Source of the DNA: Stomoxys calcitrans
Taxonomy: Eukaryota; Arthropoda; Insecta; Diptera; Muscidae
Direction: 5' to 3'
NCBI RefSeq assembly: GCF_963082655.1
Contig: NC_081555.1
Span: 153,449,801 to 153,513,800, forward strand
DNA length: 64,000 nucleotides
The notes under the pieces are model-generated. The model had not been told where the DNA came from. It worked only from the letters and a program-made list of their open reading frames with translations, and made no database searches. This document shows, piece after piece, positions 11,190-22,576 of this stretch (the stretch's first letter is position 1; every line of letters starts with the position of its first letter). The translations under genes were made by a program, and so were the position numbers.

Positions 11190-13123
11190 GTTTGGATGTT
11201 AGGTTAGGTTTAAGTGGCACTCGGCCATCAGACTCACTTAGACCTTTTCGTCCATTGTGATACCACAGGACCAGAAGAGGGAAGATGCCTTCTATTTCCT
11301 ACCATTGGACCATCCAGATTTCTTTAAAATCGCTTTAAAAAGCTGAATTAGACTGGTTCTTAAACAAATAAGAACCTAAAGTGGAACTCCTTCTGACTGC
11401 TAGTGCGGGACACACACACAGAAGGTGTTCTATAGTCTCTTCTTCTTCGATGTCCTCACAGCTTCTAAAAAAATCGTTGCTGGCAACCTTCAGTCTGTCA
11501 GTAATGTTTTCCGATTAGACAGTGACCTGTCATGACGGACAAAATGACTGAGACGTCTGTTCAAGCCAATGACAGCAAAGCAGTAGACCTCTTCATGTCT
11601 AGATGAGGCCACATTGTTTTGGATTGCTCAAAGCCCGCTCTTAGTGACCATCTATCATTCATTGTTCTTCGGGCAACAGGAATCCCCTAAATTCCAGTAT
11701 CCCAGGAATGTGTAGGATAGTTCCTAGTCTCGCAAGCTCGTCCACTTTACAATTCCCCGGGGTATATCTGTAGCCCAGCACCCAGAACAGGGAATTTTGA
11801 ACTGTTCAGTCATCTCGTTGAGAAATCTGCCACAGTCCAGGGAGGTTTTTTGTGTTCAGATATACGTTCTCCAAGAATTTTATGGCTGCCTAGCTGTCCT
11901 TCAGATGATATTAATGACAATCGTCGTTATGACTTTATATCCAAGCGATTCAACCACTTCCTTAATTGCAAGGATTTCCGCTTGGTACATACTGCAGTCG
12001 TCGGGTAACCTTTACGATATGACCAGTTGTATATCTTTAGAGTACACCCCAAAGCCCACCTGCTCGTTTAGTTTGGAACCATCCGTATAGAAGTCTATGC
12101 AACTTCTATTGCTAGGGATATTGTAGTTCCAATCGGTTCTATCAGGAATAGTGGTACAGTACTTTTTATCAAAATGCGGCTCTGTTAGGAACATCGGATA
12201 TTGTGTCAAGGATAACACAGTGTCCGTAGCCACCACAGGGATATCGTAGTTCCAATTGGTTATTACCAGGGATATCGCAGTTCCAATCGGTTCTATCAGG
12301 AATAGTGGTACAGTACTTTTTATCAAAAAGCGGCTCAGGTAGGGAGTAATCCACACTGCCAGGAGCATCGGATATTGTGTCAAGGATAACACAGTGTCCG
12401 TAGCCGCCACATGACCAATGAGACAGCTGATCGCTGCAATATATCAAGCCACAAAGTACAGGGGCATTAGATGTAGCATTAATTTCAGTGCATCAGATGG
12501 TGTCGTCCTCAGGGCGGCTGTGATGCACAAACAAGCCATCCTTAGGATCCGGTTAAGTATTGAGCAGTAGGTGCACTTTTGAAGCGCAGTCCACCAGACC
12601 ACAACACCATATAGCTTTAAAGGTCTGACAACTACAGTATATACCCAATGCATGACACGCTGTCTAAACCCCAACGTCTGCCAATGGTTCTCTTGCAGAT
12701 GTATAGGGCAAGAGTTGCCTTTCTTGCCCTTTGCAAAATCATCAGCAAAACATCGAGGTATTTTGCGTTTTCTGTAAATGGAACATTATCTACATCCAAG
12801 GAGACAGTTTCCACTGTAGGCAACTTGTATCTCCTTCAGTAGAGTAGAGGGGACAGTATACCTCCTTGAGGATTTCCTCTGTTTACTCATCATTTTAGAT
12901 CCACAGATCCCAAGCCTGCCGTAATGCATCTTTTAGTAAGTAAGTTATTAATAAGCTTTCTTAAGGTAGACTTGATGCCTATAAACTCCAACTCCTTCAT
13001 GATTGACGTCGGTTTTACATTATTGAAAGCACCTTCAATGTCAAGAAATGCTACCATTGTATATTCCTTGCCAGCGAGAGACCTCTATGTAGCCGACTCT
13101 CTCAAGAGTCTTCAGCATAAAGG
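11190..13123 (-). mobile_element. 5'-truncated non-LTR retrotransposon (RT C-terminus, RNase H, 3' UTR), dead
   Basis: Reading on the minus strand from 13123, pieces of the reverse-transcriptase thumb are seen: a DNVPFTENAKYLDVLL-like segment and then RVMHWVYTVVVRPLKLYGVV. Next comes a connector and the start of an RNase H domain, FYTDGSKLNEQVGFGVYSKD (near 12040-12100), where the D and G positions of the first RNase H strand are visible. Further on, at about 11400-11560, is the counterpart of the cysteine/histidine tail seen at 50.2-50.5 kb. The 3' end is at ttaggttaggtttaagtggc (about 11200). Frames are broken by stops and an internal duplication. The 5' end abuts an HLE-A fragment at 13124. 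The clade is probably of the I/Jockey group with RNase H; this is inferred. Confidence 0.8.
12113..12411 (-). repeat. Tandem duplication inside the non-LTR element
   Basis: A segment covering tagttccaat, cggttctatcaggaatagtg, gtacagtactttttatcaaa and gtgtcaaggataacacagtg occurs at about 12120-12235 and again at about 12280-12405, with a few differences. The copy at 28.67-28.80 kb has it once, so this copy was duplicated after insertion or in its source element. Confidence 0.8.
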
Positions 13124-14109
13124 ATGTCTGTCGAAAGCATGCTAACTCCCGAAGGAGTAAAACTAGCCGCTTGAAATTTTGCACAAATACTTCTTATTAG
13201 TGTAGGTAGGCCGATATTGTAAATGGGCCATATCGGTCCATGTTTTGATATAGCTGCCATATAAACCGATCTTGGGTCTTGACTTCTTCAGCCTCTAGAG
13301 GGCGCAATTCTTATCCGATTGGAATGAAATTTTGCACGACGTGTTTTGTTATGATATCCAACAAATGTGCCAAGCATGGTTCAAATCGGTCAATAACCTG
13401 ATATAGCTGCCATATAAACCGATCTTGGGTCTTGACTTCTTCAGCCACTAGAGGGCGCAATTCTTATCCGATTGGAATGAAATTTTGCACGACGTGTTTT
13501 GTTATGATATCCAACAAATGTGCCAAGCATGGTTCAAATCGGTCCATAACCTGATATAGCTGTCATATAAACCGATCCTGGGTCTTGACTTCTTGAGCTT
13601 CTAGAGGGCCCAATTCCTATCCGATTTGGCTGAAATTTTGCATGACGTATTTTATTCTTACTTTCAACAACTGTGTCAAATAAGGCTCAAATCGGTTCAT
13701 AACCTGATATAGCTGCCATATAAACCTACCTGGGATCTTGACTTCTAGACACTCTAGAGGTTGCAATTATTATCCGATTTGCCTGAAATTTTGTACGACG
13801 GATCCTCTTATGACCATCAACATACGTGTTTATTATGGTCTGAATCAGTCTATAGCCCGATACAGCTCCTATATAAATCGATCTCTCTATTTTACTTCTT
13901 GACCCCCAAAGGGCTCAATTCTTATTCGAATTGGCTGACATTTTACACAGGTCTCCAACATGCAATTTAATTGTGGTCCAAACCGGACCATATCTTGATA
14001 TCGCTCTAATATTGTAGCAGAGCAAATCTTTTCTTATATCCTTTTTTGACTAAGAAGAGATGACGGGAAAAGAACTCGACAAATGCGATCCATGGTGGAG
14101 GGTATGTAA
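13124..14109 (+). mobile_element. HLE-A element, 5'-truncated
   Basis: Starts abruptly inside the HLE-A GTCY/leader region (gtctgtcgaaagcatgctaa) directly after the non-LTR fragment. It runs through about four 153-bp repeats, then the non-array 3' part (ctcctatataaatcgatctc, then gatgacgggaaaagaactcg), and ends gcgatccatggtggaggg. The usual GC palindrome and ACTTG tail are missing: sequence passes straight into a family E head at about 14110. Confidence 0.75.
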
Positions 14110-15017
14110 GATTGTATTTGTTTGTTTGTTTGTGTGTTCCTTATAGACCCAGAAACGGCTGCACCGATTTTCTTGAAATTTTCACAGATGGTGCATAATG
14201 ACCCGTGGTGAAAACAGGGTACTACAATTTTTGATATCTGAAGGGGAGCGGACCCTCCCCCTTACCCTAATTTTCAGATACGCCAGATTTCGTAGATGGG
14301 TAGTGCGTTTTAAACGAAATTTTGTGTGCTCACATATAGTACCCTAAAAATAAAAATTTGGTATCCAAATTTCGGATGGGGTACCTAGGGGGTCACCCCA
14401 CCCTAAAACCAACCAAACATATATATTTAGACCAATCACAACAATATGGGACTCAATTGAAAGGTATTTAGGAGAAGAACACGTATCTGATATCCAATTG
14501 TCGGACCAAGTGCTAGGGGGACCACACCAACCCCCAAAACACCCCTAAATCGGACATATTTAACGACTGTGGCTATATGGGACTCACATGAAAGGTATTT
14601 GCGAGTAGATACGAATCTGATATCCAAATGTGGGACCAAGTTTCTAGGGGTCCACCCCTTCCCCAAAACACCACCCAAACTGGACTTATTTACTGACCAT
14701 GGGAATATGGGGCTTAAATAAAAGGTATTTGAGTGTAGAATTAGAATCGGATATCCAAATATGGGACCAAGTGTTTTTAGGGGCCGCCTCTCACCAAAAA
14801 CATCCCCCAAAGGGGACAAATTTACGACATAGCAATATGGGGCTCAAATGAAAGGTCTTTGGGAGCAAAGCACGATTTTGATATCAATACTCGGGTAAAG
14901 TGTCTATGGGGCCACCCCACCCTCATAACACCACCCAAAGAGTAATTATTTTCTGACTACTGTAATATGAGGATCAAAAAAGAGGGTTTTTAAAGTGGAA
15001 CACGAATCCGATATATA

Positions 15018-15253
15018 TTGGGTTGCCCAAAAAGTAATTGCGGATTTTTTAAAAGAAAGTAAATGCATTTTTAATAAAACTTAGAATGAACTTTTATCAA
15101 ATATACTTTTTTACACTTTTTTTCTAAAGCAAGCTAAAAGTAACAGATGATAACTGACATAAGAAAGAATGCAATTACAGAGTCACAAGCTGTGAAAAAA
15201 TTTGTCAACAGCGACTATATGAAAAATCAGCAATTACTTTTTGGGCAACCCAA
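15018..15253 (+). mobile_element. Mariner-type MITE, copy 3
   Basis: Full length (236 bp), with both terminal inverted repeats and flanking TA, inserted into family E sequence. Small differences from copy 2 include cagatgataactgacat and caacagcgactatatg. Confidence 0.95.
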
Positions 15254-16351
15254 TATTTTCAAGGCCAAGTCACTGAGTGGCTGCCCATTCCCCAAAACAC
15301 CCTCCAAGCCGGTCATTTTTGCCGGCTATGGAAATATGGGGCTGAAATTAAAGGTATGTGCGAGTAGACCACGTATCTGATATCAACATTAGGGGCCAAC
15401 TGTGTAGCGGACGTCCCACCACCATAACAACCCCCAAATAGGACGTATTTTCTCACCAAGACAATTTGGGAGCTAAATATTCATAGTTTTTAGGGCCAAT
15501 ACCCCAAACCGGACATATTTGCTGACTTTTGCAATAAGAAGTTTAAATGAGGTTAGAAAACGAATTTGATATCCAATTTTGAGGGCAATAGCAATATGGG
15601 GATCAAATAAATGATATATACATATATGAGAATAGAGCACGTCGCTGATATATTTTCCGGGCTTAGTGTTTGGGGTACCATCCCAATCCCCGAAACACCC
15701 CTTAATCAGGCATATTTACCGACCATGTCAATGTGGAGCTTAAATGAAGGGTATTCGGGGGTCGAGGAAGAATTGATACCCATTTCGGGGACCAATTTTC
15801 TGGGGGTCTACCCCTTTCCCAAAATACCCCACAAAGAGCAATTTTTTACCGACCATCGCAATATGGGGCTCAAATAAAGGTATTTGGGAGTAGAATACGA
15901 ATTTGATATCCAAATGTTGGACCATGTATTTAGGGCATCACCCCCTTCCCAAAACACCCCCAAAGGGAAAAATTTTTTCGACCATGCCAATATGTGGCTC
16001 AAGTGAAAGGTATTTGAGATTAGAAAAGGAATTTGATAACCTATTTTGGGGCTATGTGTTTGGGGGACGCCTCATCTTATAAACTCTCCTTAAACCAATG
16101 GCAATATAGGATTAAAACAAATGGTATTTGAGAGAAGAGCACGATGCTGATATTTTTTCAGGGCCAAGTGTCTGGGGGACCATCTCACCCCCGAAAACAC
16201 CACTAAATCAGAAATCATGAGAATATCGGGCTGAAATGAAGTATTTTAAAAATGGAGTACACCTTACATTCAAACTTAAATTCGTAGACCAATAAAGATC
16301 ATATGGGATTCAGATAAAGTCACTGTTAATTGTTAGTCAAGCGATATACTA

Positions 16352-16587
16352 TTGGGTTGCCCAAAAAGTAATTGCGGATTTTTTAAAAGAAAATAAATGC
16401 ATTTTTAATAAAACTTAGAATGAACTTTAATCAAATATACTTTTTTACACTTTTTTTCTAAAGCAAGCTAAAAGTAACAACTGATAACTGACGGAAGAAA
16501 GAATGCAAATACAGAGTCACAAGCTGTGAACAAATTTGTCCACGCCGACTTCATGAAAAATCCGCAATTACTATTTGGGCAACCCAA
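16352..16587 (+). mobile_element. Mariner-type MITE, copy 4
   Basis: Full length (236 bp) with TA on both sides. It has private changes (gtccacgccgacttcatg; ctatttgggc in the right terminal repeat) and is inserted near the end of the family E element. Confidence 0.95.
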
Positions 16588-16692
16588 TATTTTCGTTGGC
16601 TTGTATTTTACTAAAAGTATATATTCAAAGGAAAATTTTGCTCCATAAAAAGAAAAAGAGGGCTCAGCGGAGCGAACCCGGTTCAGCTAGTA

Positions 16693-17767
16693 CATAGATA
16701 AGCAAAAATGTCTCCAAATTTTTTTTAAAGACGAAACTTTCCTTACATTTTTGTATGAAGTCAAAATTTTTATGATGCTTTTATAGGGACAAACTCATCC
16801 TAAAACTTTCATTACGGAAAAACATTTCATTCAATTTCCTCTAAAGACACAATTATAATGGAATTTTTCGAAAGACAAAGTTTTAACAGACGTTACCTGG
16901 CTTCTCGAAATCATTGGCAGGTAACCCTCAGATATGTTCTAAGACACAATGGAATCTTTGGTAACTGCAGAGTGGTCTTCTTCACTAAGAGGGAATTTAA
17001 CTATGGAGTAATGTAGGAAACCGATATCTAGCTTGTTTTAAGGTTATGGAGCTTTTATCTCCAAAGGTTGATTCCTTACATTGTAACTGTGCAAAGAAAC
17101 GTATATAGCATAGAATCATAAAACTCTGTACACTGCTAAACACATAAAGGACATTAAAGGCACAAAGTCTATGACATTTCCAACTAATGAATCGGATTAT
17201 GGCCAACTCCATTTTTCCTAAGAAAATTGTTTTATTAATATCGCAATACTATTAAATCATTATTTAACGAGGCAACTCCACACAAAACATTTCACTTATT
17301 GGATTTCTTCACAAAAAAAAAATCTAAAAAAAGAAATATTTGATTTCTATATGATTGTCATTACTAGGAAATGTAATAATAATATTCTGCTCATATACAT
17401 ACATATGTACATATATTTCTGTACTTAAATTGATATTTCCTTCGTTATTGAAACCTGTTCACCTCTCCTCTCCATCCCCAAAAACGGAGGCAAAGCCTCA
17501 TTGTATTGACTGAAATAAGTAAATATGAATACAATTTCATAAATTTCCTTTTGATTCGTCCATTCAATGAAATCAAACGTATGGCAATGGCACAAAATAG
17601 AACGCAATATATGGTATTTGAACAGCATCCGCCATCGCCAAAAGGAAATTTAAATAAAAGACCAAAGACAAAAATCAATGAGAACACACTTGTACACAAT
17701 GGCAGTGAAAGAGAAAAAAAAAATCAAAACTGCGTTAAAAATTTGGTGGATCACGGTGAGGGATACA
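16693..17767. other. Non-coding block, no gene seen
   Basis: AT-rich, non-repetitive sequence. A frame with some polar residues at 17506-17883 runs into the HLE and MITE at its end and has no domain. No RNA gene is visible. Confidence 0.5.
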
Positions 17768-18838
17768 TTTTTATACCCTCCACCACAGGATGGGGGTATA
17801 CTAGTTTCGTCATGCTGTTTGTAACACCTCGAAATATACGACTGAGACCCCATAGAGTATATATTGGGTTGCCCAAAAAGTAATTGCGGATTTTTTAAAT
17901 GAAAATAAATGCATTTTTAATAAAACTTAGAATGAATTTTAATCAAATATACTTTTTTTACACTTTATTCTAAAGCAAGCTAAAAGTTACATCTGATAAC
18001 TGACAGAAGAAGGAATGCAATTACAGAGTCACAAGCTGTGAAAAAATTTGTCAACGCCGACTACATGAAAAATCCGCAATTACTTTTTGGGCAACCCAAT
18101 ATATTCTTGATCGCCGTGACATTTTATGTCGATCTAGACATGTCCGTCCGTCTGTCCATTTGTCTATCGAAAGCACGCTAACTTTCGAAGGAGTAAGGCT
18201 AGCCGCTTGAAATTTTTGTACAAATACTTCTTATTATTCTTATATATAGCTGCCATATAAACCGAACTTGGGTCTTGACTTCTTGAGCCACTAGAGGGTG
18301 CAATTCTTATCCGAATTGGCTGAAATTGTACCTGAAGTGTGTTGTTATGACTTTCAACAACTGTGTTAAGTATGGTTTTAATTGGTGCATAACTTTGTAT
18401 AGCTGTCACATAAACCAATTTTGGATCTCGACTTCTTCAGCCACTAGATGGCGCAATTCTTAACCGATTTGACAGAAATTTGGCATAAGGTGTTTCGTTA
18501 TTGTATTAGAAGTGATTTGTTATGACTTCCAACACCTGTGCTATGTATGGTTCATGTATCTATAGCCCGATGCAGCTCCCATATAAACCGATCTCCCGAT
18601 TATGCTTCTTGAGCCCTTACAAAGCCCAATTCTTATCCGAATGGACTGAAATATTACCCAGTGACTTTTACTATGGTCTGCAACATTCAATTCACTTATG
18701 GTCCGAATCGGACTATAACTTAATATATCTCCAATACCATTACAATTCTTATCCATTATTCCTTGTTTGTCTAAAAAGAGATACCGCGCGAAGAACCCGA
18801 CAAATGCGATCCATGGTGGAGGGCCCGGCCGAACTTAT
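17768..18838 (+). mobile_element. HLE-A element with a nested MITE, nearly complete
   Basis: The 5' end ttttataccctccaccacag is followed by the conserved leader. A MITE splits the leader at catagagtatata/ttcttgatcg. The element resumes at 18102 with gtccgtccgtctgtcc, about two repeats, and the 3' section ending atccatggtggagggcccgg. Only half of the terminal palindrome is left (ggcccggccgaactta) and the ACTTG tail is changed. Confidence 0.8.
17864..18099 (+). mobile_element. Mariner-type MITE, copy 5, nested in HLE-A
   Basis: Full length (236 bp) with flanking TA. Removing it and one TA restores the uninterrupted HLE-A phrase tatatattcttgatcg seen in other copies, which proves the insertion order. 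Confidence 0.95.
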
Positions 18839-20200
18839 CTTTTCTTTTTCTTTAAACAGAATATAAACAAAAAAAATTGTAAAGAGCAAATCTTAAAACA
18901 TTTCACTCAATGATGAAATTATTTTTTTTTTAATTTTGCAAATAAATTTTAAGAAAAGTGAAAATAGCAAATTGTCAGCCAAAAATTATATGAAATGGTA
19001 AATTCAACATATTTGACAAATATCTCTGAATACAAAATTTTCAAACAAAATTTTCTAAAGACAAAATTTAAGAGAAAAAAAATTTTTTTCCATTATTGCA
19101 CTTTCTTTTTTTTTAATTTTTTCTTAATGTTAAATATTACTTAAATATTCTTTAAATATAAAATTTTAATAAAAATTTCAAATTTTTTTTTATTGAAATA
19201 TCCGCAAAAATTTTCCACCTCCACTACACTGTGCCCCAGCAATACATCTTAATTTTCCTACGGTGTTTAATTGTTGATTTCATTTTCATTGCGTTGTTGT
19301 TTTTTTTTCCAACAAAATACGAAATTCCAAATCAAATATACGCATTAAATTGATATCCGTTAAGTAAATTGAAAGTGTTTTTATTTCATATATTTTCACA
19401 TTTCGCTTGGCGCTTTTGTAAATATTGGCATTAAGAGTTCAGGAGTATGAACGTGGTAGACCTTGCAATATTGCCATTATAAAGGTTCTGATTCTGATTG
19501 CTCCCAAAAAAAAAACAACCATATTCACATGGCGAAATATGAAGGCGGTCGGTTGTTTCTGCTTAAAATAATACACACAAGAACAACAAATAAAAATGTC
19601 CTCAGGTAAAGTTTACAAATGGATTCTTTATAAAATACCCGAAAACAAAAGAAAAAAACATTATAAAGATAAACAGAGGAAGAAGAAGAAGAAAAACATG
19701 AAAATGAATAAAACATTCGAGGGGGACAATATTTTTAAACAGGGCCTAGGCGATTCAAAGGAAATACGAAATACTAGACACACTGAAAATTTTAAAGATT
19801 CCAGCCAAAGATTAGCAAACTTAATTTAAAGATGTTAAAATTTTCCAAAAACATTAAGGGAACATTCCCTTTGGTGAAAAAATTGTCCGCTCTTTCATTT
19901 TGATCTTGTGAATCCTTCCGCGATTTTTCGAAAATCTTCTAGCTTGAGATCATATTTAATGCTTTCTATTCAAAGAATAGCATAGCAAAGAACTTGTAAA
20001 AGTTGAGCAAGTGTGTGTTATGATTCAAAACATTTTGACTGGCTTGGTGGATAATGATTTCTGATAGGTCATGCATCTTAATCAACACCTTTGACAAATT
20101 GATTAAGGTGCCCTACATACCCAAAGATTGTTGAGTACGATGTAGAGCACGCTTTTGTTTTGAAACAGGGCTGAATAAGTCCTGTAACTCTCCTTGGCGC
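18839..20200. other. Non-coding block, no gene seen
   Basis: Very AT-rich, with stretches of aaattttnt-type repeats around 18900-19200. A lysine-rich open frame at 19596-19829 arises from an AAG/AAA-rich tract. It has no recognisable domain and no splice partner. Confidence 0.5.
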
Positions 20201-20994
20201 AGTAAGTCTATAAACATGTCTATAAACAGATATAGCCCCCATATAAACTGATCCCCAAATTTATAATTTTTCGATATCAGAATTGGGGCGGAACCACCCT
20301 TATGCCAAAAACACCACCAAAAATCAAAATCAAACCGATCGGGACAATATGGGTGCCAAATGAAAGGTATTGGAAAGTAGAATACGAATATGGTATTAAG
20401 ATTTGTGTATATCAAATGAAAGGAATTGGGGACTAGAAAACGGATATCGTATTACGATTTTGGTCCAAGTACCGAGCGGGCCGCCTCAACCCCCTCTAAA
20501 CAGATATATTAGACGTCCATGTCAATATGGGACTCAAATGAAAAGTATTCGGCAAAAGATTACAAATGTGGCATAAAAAATCAGGTCCAAGTAATGGGAG
20601 GTCGCCCGACCCCCAAGTACCCCCAAACGGGGGTACTTGGGGGTCGAGTCCCATACCATGGCTGTATGGGACTCGAATGAAAGATATTTGAGAGTAGAAA
20701 TCGAATTTAATATCCAATTTTGGAACCAATTGTTTTGGGGTACGCTCTAAAGCACCCCCTTAACCGAACTTCATATCCGACTATGTTACCATAGTTGTTT
20801 ACACAACAAATTTGATATCTATTTTCGGACAAAGTACTTGTGGCCACCCCAGCTCTCAAAACACCCTCCAAACGGTTCATATTTACCGACCATGGCAATA
20901 TGGGGCTCAAATTAAAGGGATTTGGGAGTGTAGCACGAATTTGCTATCCATATTTGAGTCGAAATGTCTGAGGTGCCATCCGTCCCCTAAACAA
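20201..20994 (+). mobile_element. Family E fragment
   Basis: Contains about five diverged family E units (gtcaatatgggactcaaatg, ctcgaatgaaagatatttga, gctcaaattaaagggatttg). It is cut at its right end by an HLE-A element beginning at about 20995. It includes a perfect hairpin at 20607-20646. Confidence 0.65.
20607..20646. repeat. Perfect GC-rich inverted repeat
   Basis: The arms are 18 bp at 20607-20624 and 20629-20646, with an AAAC loop. One arm reads CGACCCCCAAGTACCCCC and the other is its exact complement. It lies within a family E unit, where other copies have only one arm. Confidence 0.95.
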
Positions 20995-22576
20995 TTTTAT
21001 ACCCTCCACCATAGGATGGGGGTATACTAATTTCGTCATTCTGTTTGTAACTCCTCAAAAAATTCGTCTGAGACCCCATAAAGTTTATATATTCTTGATC
21101 GTCATGACATTTTATGGCGATCTAGCCATGTCCGTCCGTCTGACCGTCCGTCTGTCTGACGCAATCACGAACGAACTTTCGAAGGAGTAAAGCTAGCCGC
21201 TCGAATTTTTGCACAAATACTTCTTATTAGTGTAGGTCGGTTGATATTGTAAATGGGCCATATCGGTCCATGTTTTGATATAGCTGCCATATAAACCGAT
21301 CTTGGGTCTTGAGTTCTTGGGCCTCTAGATGGCCCAATTCTTATCCGATTGGAATGAAATTTTGCACGACGTGTTTTGTTATGATATCCAACAACTGTGC
21401 CAGGTATGGTTCAAATCGGTTGATAACCTGATATAGCTGCCATATAAACCGATCTGGGGACTTGACTTCTTGAGCCTCTAGAGGGCGCAATTCTTATCCG
21501 ATTGGAATGAAATTTTGCACAACGGGTTCTGTTATGATATGATATAGCTGTGCCAGGTATGGTTCTAATCGGTTCATAACCTGATATAGCTGTCATATAA
21601 ACTGATCTTGGGTCTTGACTTCTTCAGTCTCTAGAGGGCGCAATTCTTATCCGATTGGAATAAAATTTTGCGCGAAGTATTTTATTATGAAATCCAACAA
21701 CTGTGCCAGGTATGGTTCGAATCGGTCTATAACCTGATATAGCTGCCATATAAACCGATCTTGGGTCTTGACTTCTTGAGTCTCTAGATGGAGCAATTCT
21801 TTTCCGATTGGAATGAAATTTTGCACGACGTGTTTTGTTATGATATCCAAGAACTGTGTCAGGTATGGTTCAAATCGGTCCATAACCAGATATAGGTGCC
21901 ATATAAACCGATCTTGGATCTTGACTTTTTTAGCCACTAGAGGTCGCAATTCTTATCCAATTGGAATGAAATTTTCCATGACGTGTTTTGCTATGATATC
22001 CAACAATTGTGCCAAGTGTGGTTCAAATCGGTTAGTAACCTGATATAGCTGTCATATAAACCGATCTGGGGACTTGACTTCTTTAGCCTCTAGAGGGCGT
22101 AATTCTTATCCGATTGGAATGAAATTTTGCACAACGTGTTTTGTTATAATATCCAACAACTGTGCTGAGTATTTTTCAAATCAGTTGATAACCTGATATA
22201 GCTGCCATATAAACCGATCATGAATCTTGACTTTTTGAACCTTTAGAGGTCGCAATTCTTATCCGATTGGAATGAAATTTTGCACGAAGTATTTTGTTAT
22301 GATATCCAACAACTGTGCCAAGTGTGGTTCAAATCGGTTAATAACCTGATATAGCTGTCATATAAACCGATCTGGGGACTTGATTTCTTGAGCTTCTAGA
22401 GAGCGTAATTCCTATCCGATTTGGCTGAAATTTTGCATGACGTATTTTATTATGACTTCCAACAGTTGTGCGAAATATGGTTTTAATTGGTTCATGACCT
22501 GATATAGCTGTCATATAAACCGATCTGGGATTTTGACTTCTGGAGCCTATAGAGGTCGCAATTATAGCCCGATGTC
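20995..22576 (+). mobile_element. HLE-A element, 3' end missing
   Basis: The 5' end ttttataccctccaccatag, the leader (gtctgagaccccataaag), a GTCY tract near 21130-21160, and about eight 153-bp repeats follow one another. The element stops at attatagcccgatg near 22576 without palindrome or tail. It interrupts family E on its left side. Confidence 0.8.

Larger units (their letters stand above)
14110..16692 (+). mobile_element. Family E element with about 130-bp tandem repeats, carrying two MITEs
   Basis: The head is tttgtttgtttgtgtgttcc followed by agaaacggctgcaccgattt. Many units follow with the core gaaaggtattt, gaatctgatatccaaat and ccaccccnncccnaaaacac. The landmark aaggtatt recurs at 14461, 14592, 14722 and 14852, a period of 130-131 bp. 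The tail is ctcagcggagcgaacccggt followed by tcagctagt near 16692. MITE copies 3 and 4 are inserted. No coding is seen. The family is not assigned to a named class; the head motif gctgcacc (gctgaacc elsewhere) is nearly complementary to the tail motif ggttcagc. Confidence 0.7.

Noticed and set aside
19596..19829. A lysine-rich 77-residue open frame
   Set aside because: It arises from an AAG/AAA-rich tract, has no domain and no nearby exon. Such frames are expected by chance in A-rich DNA.
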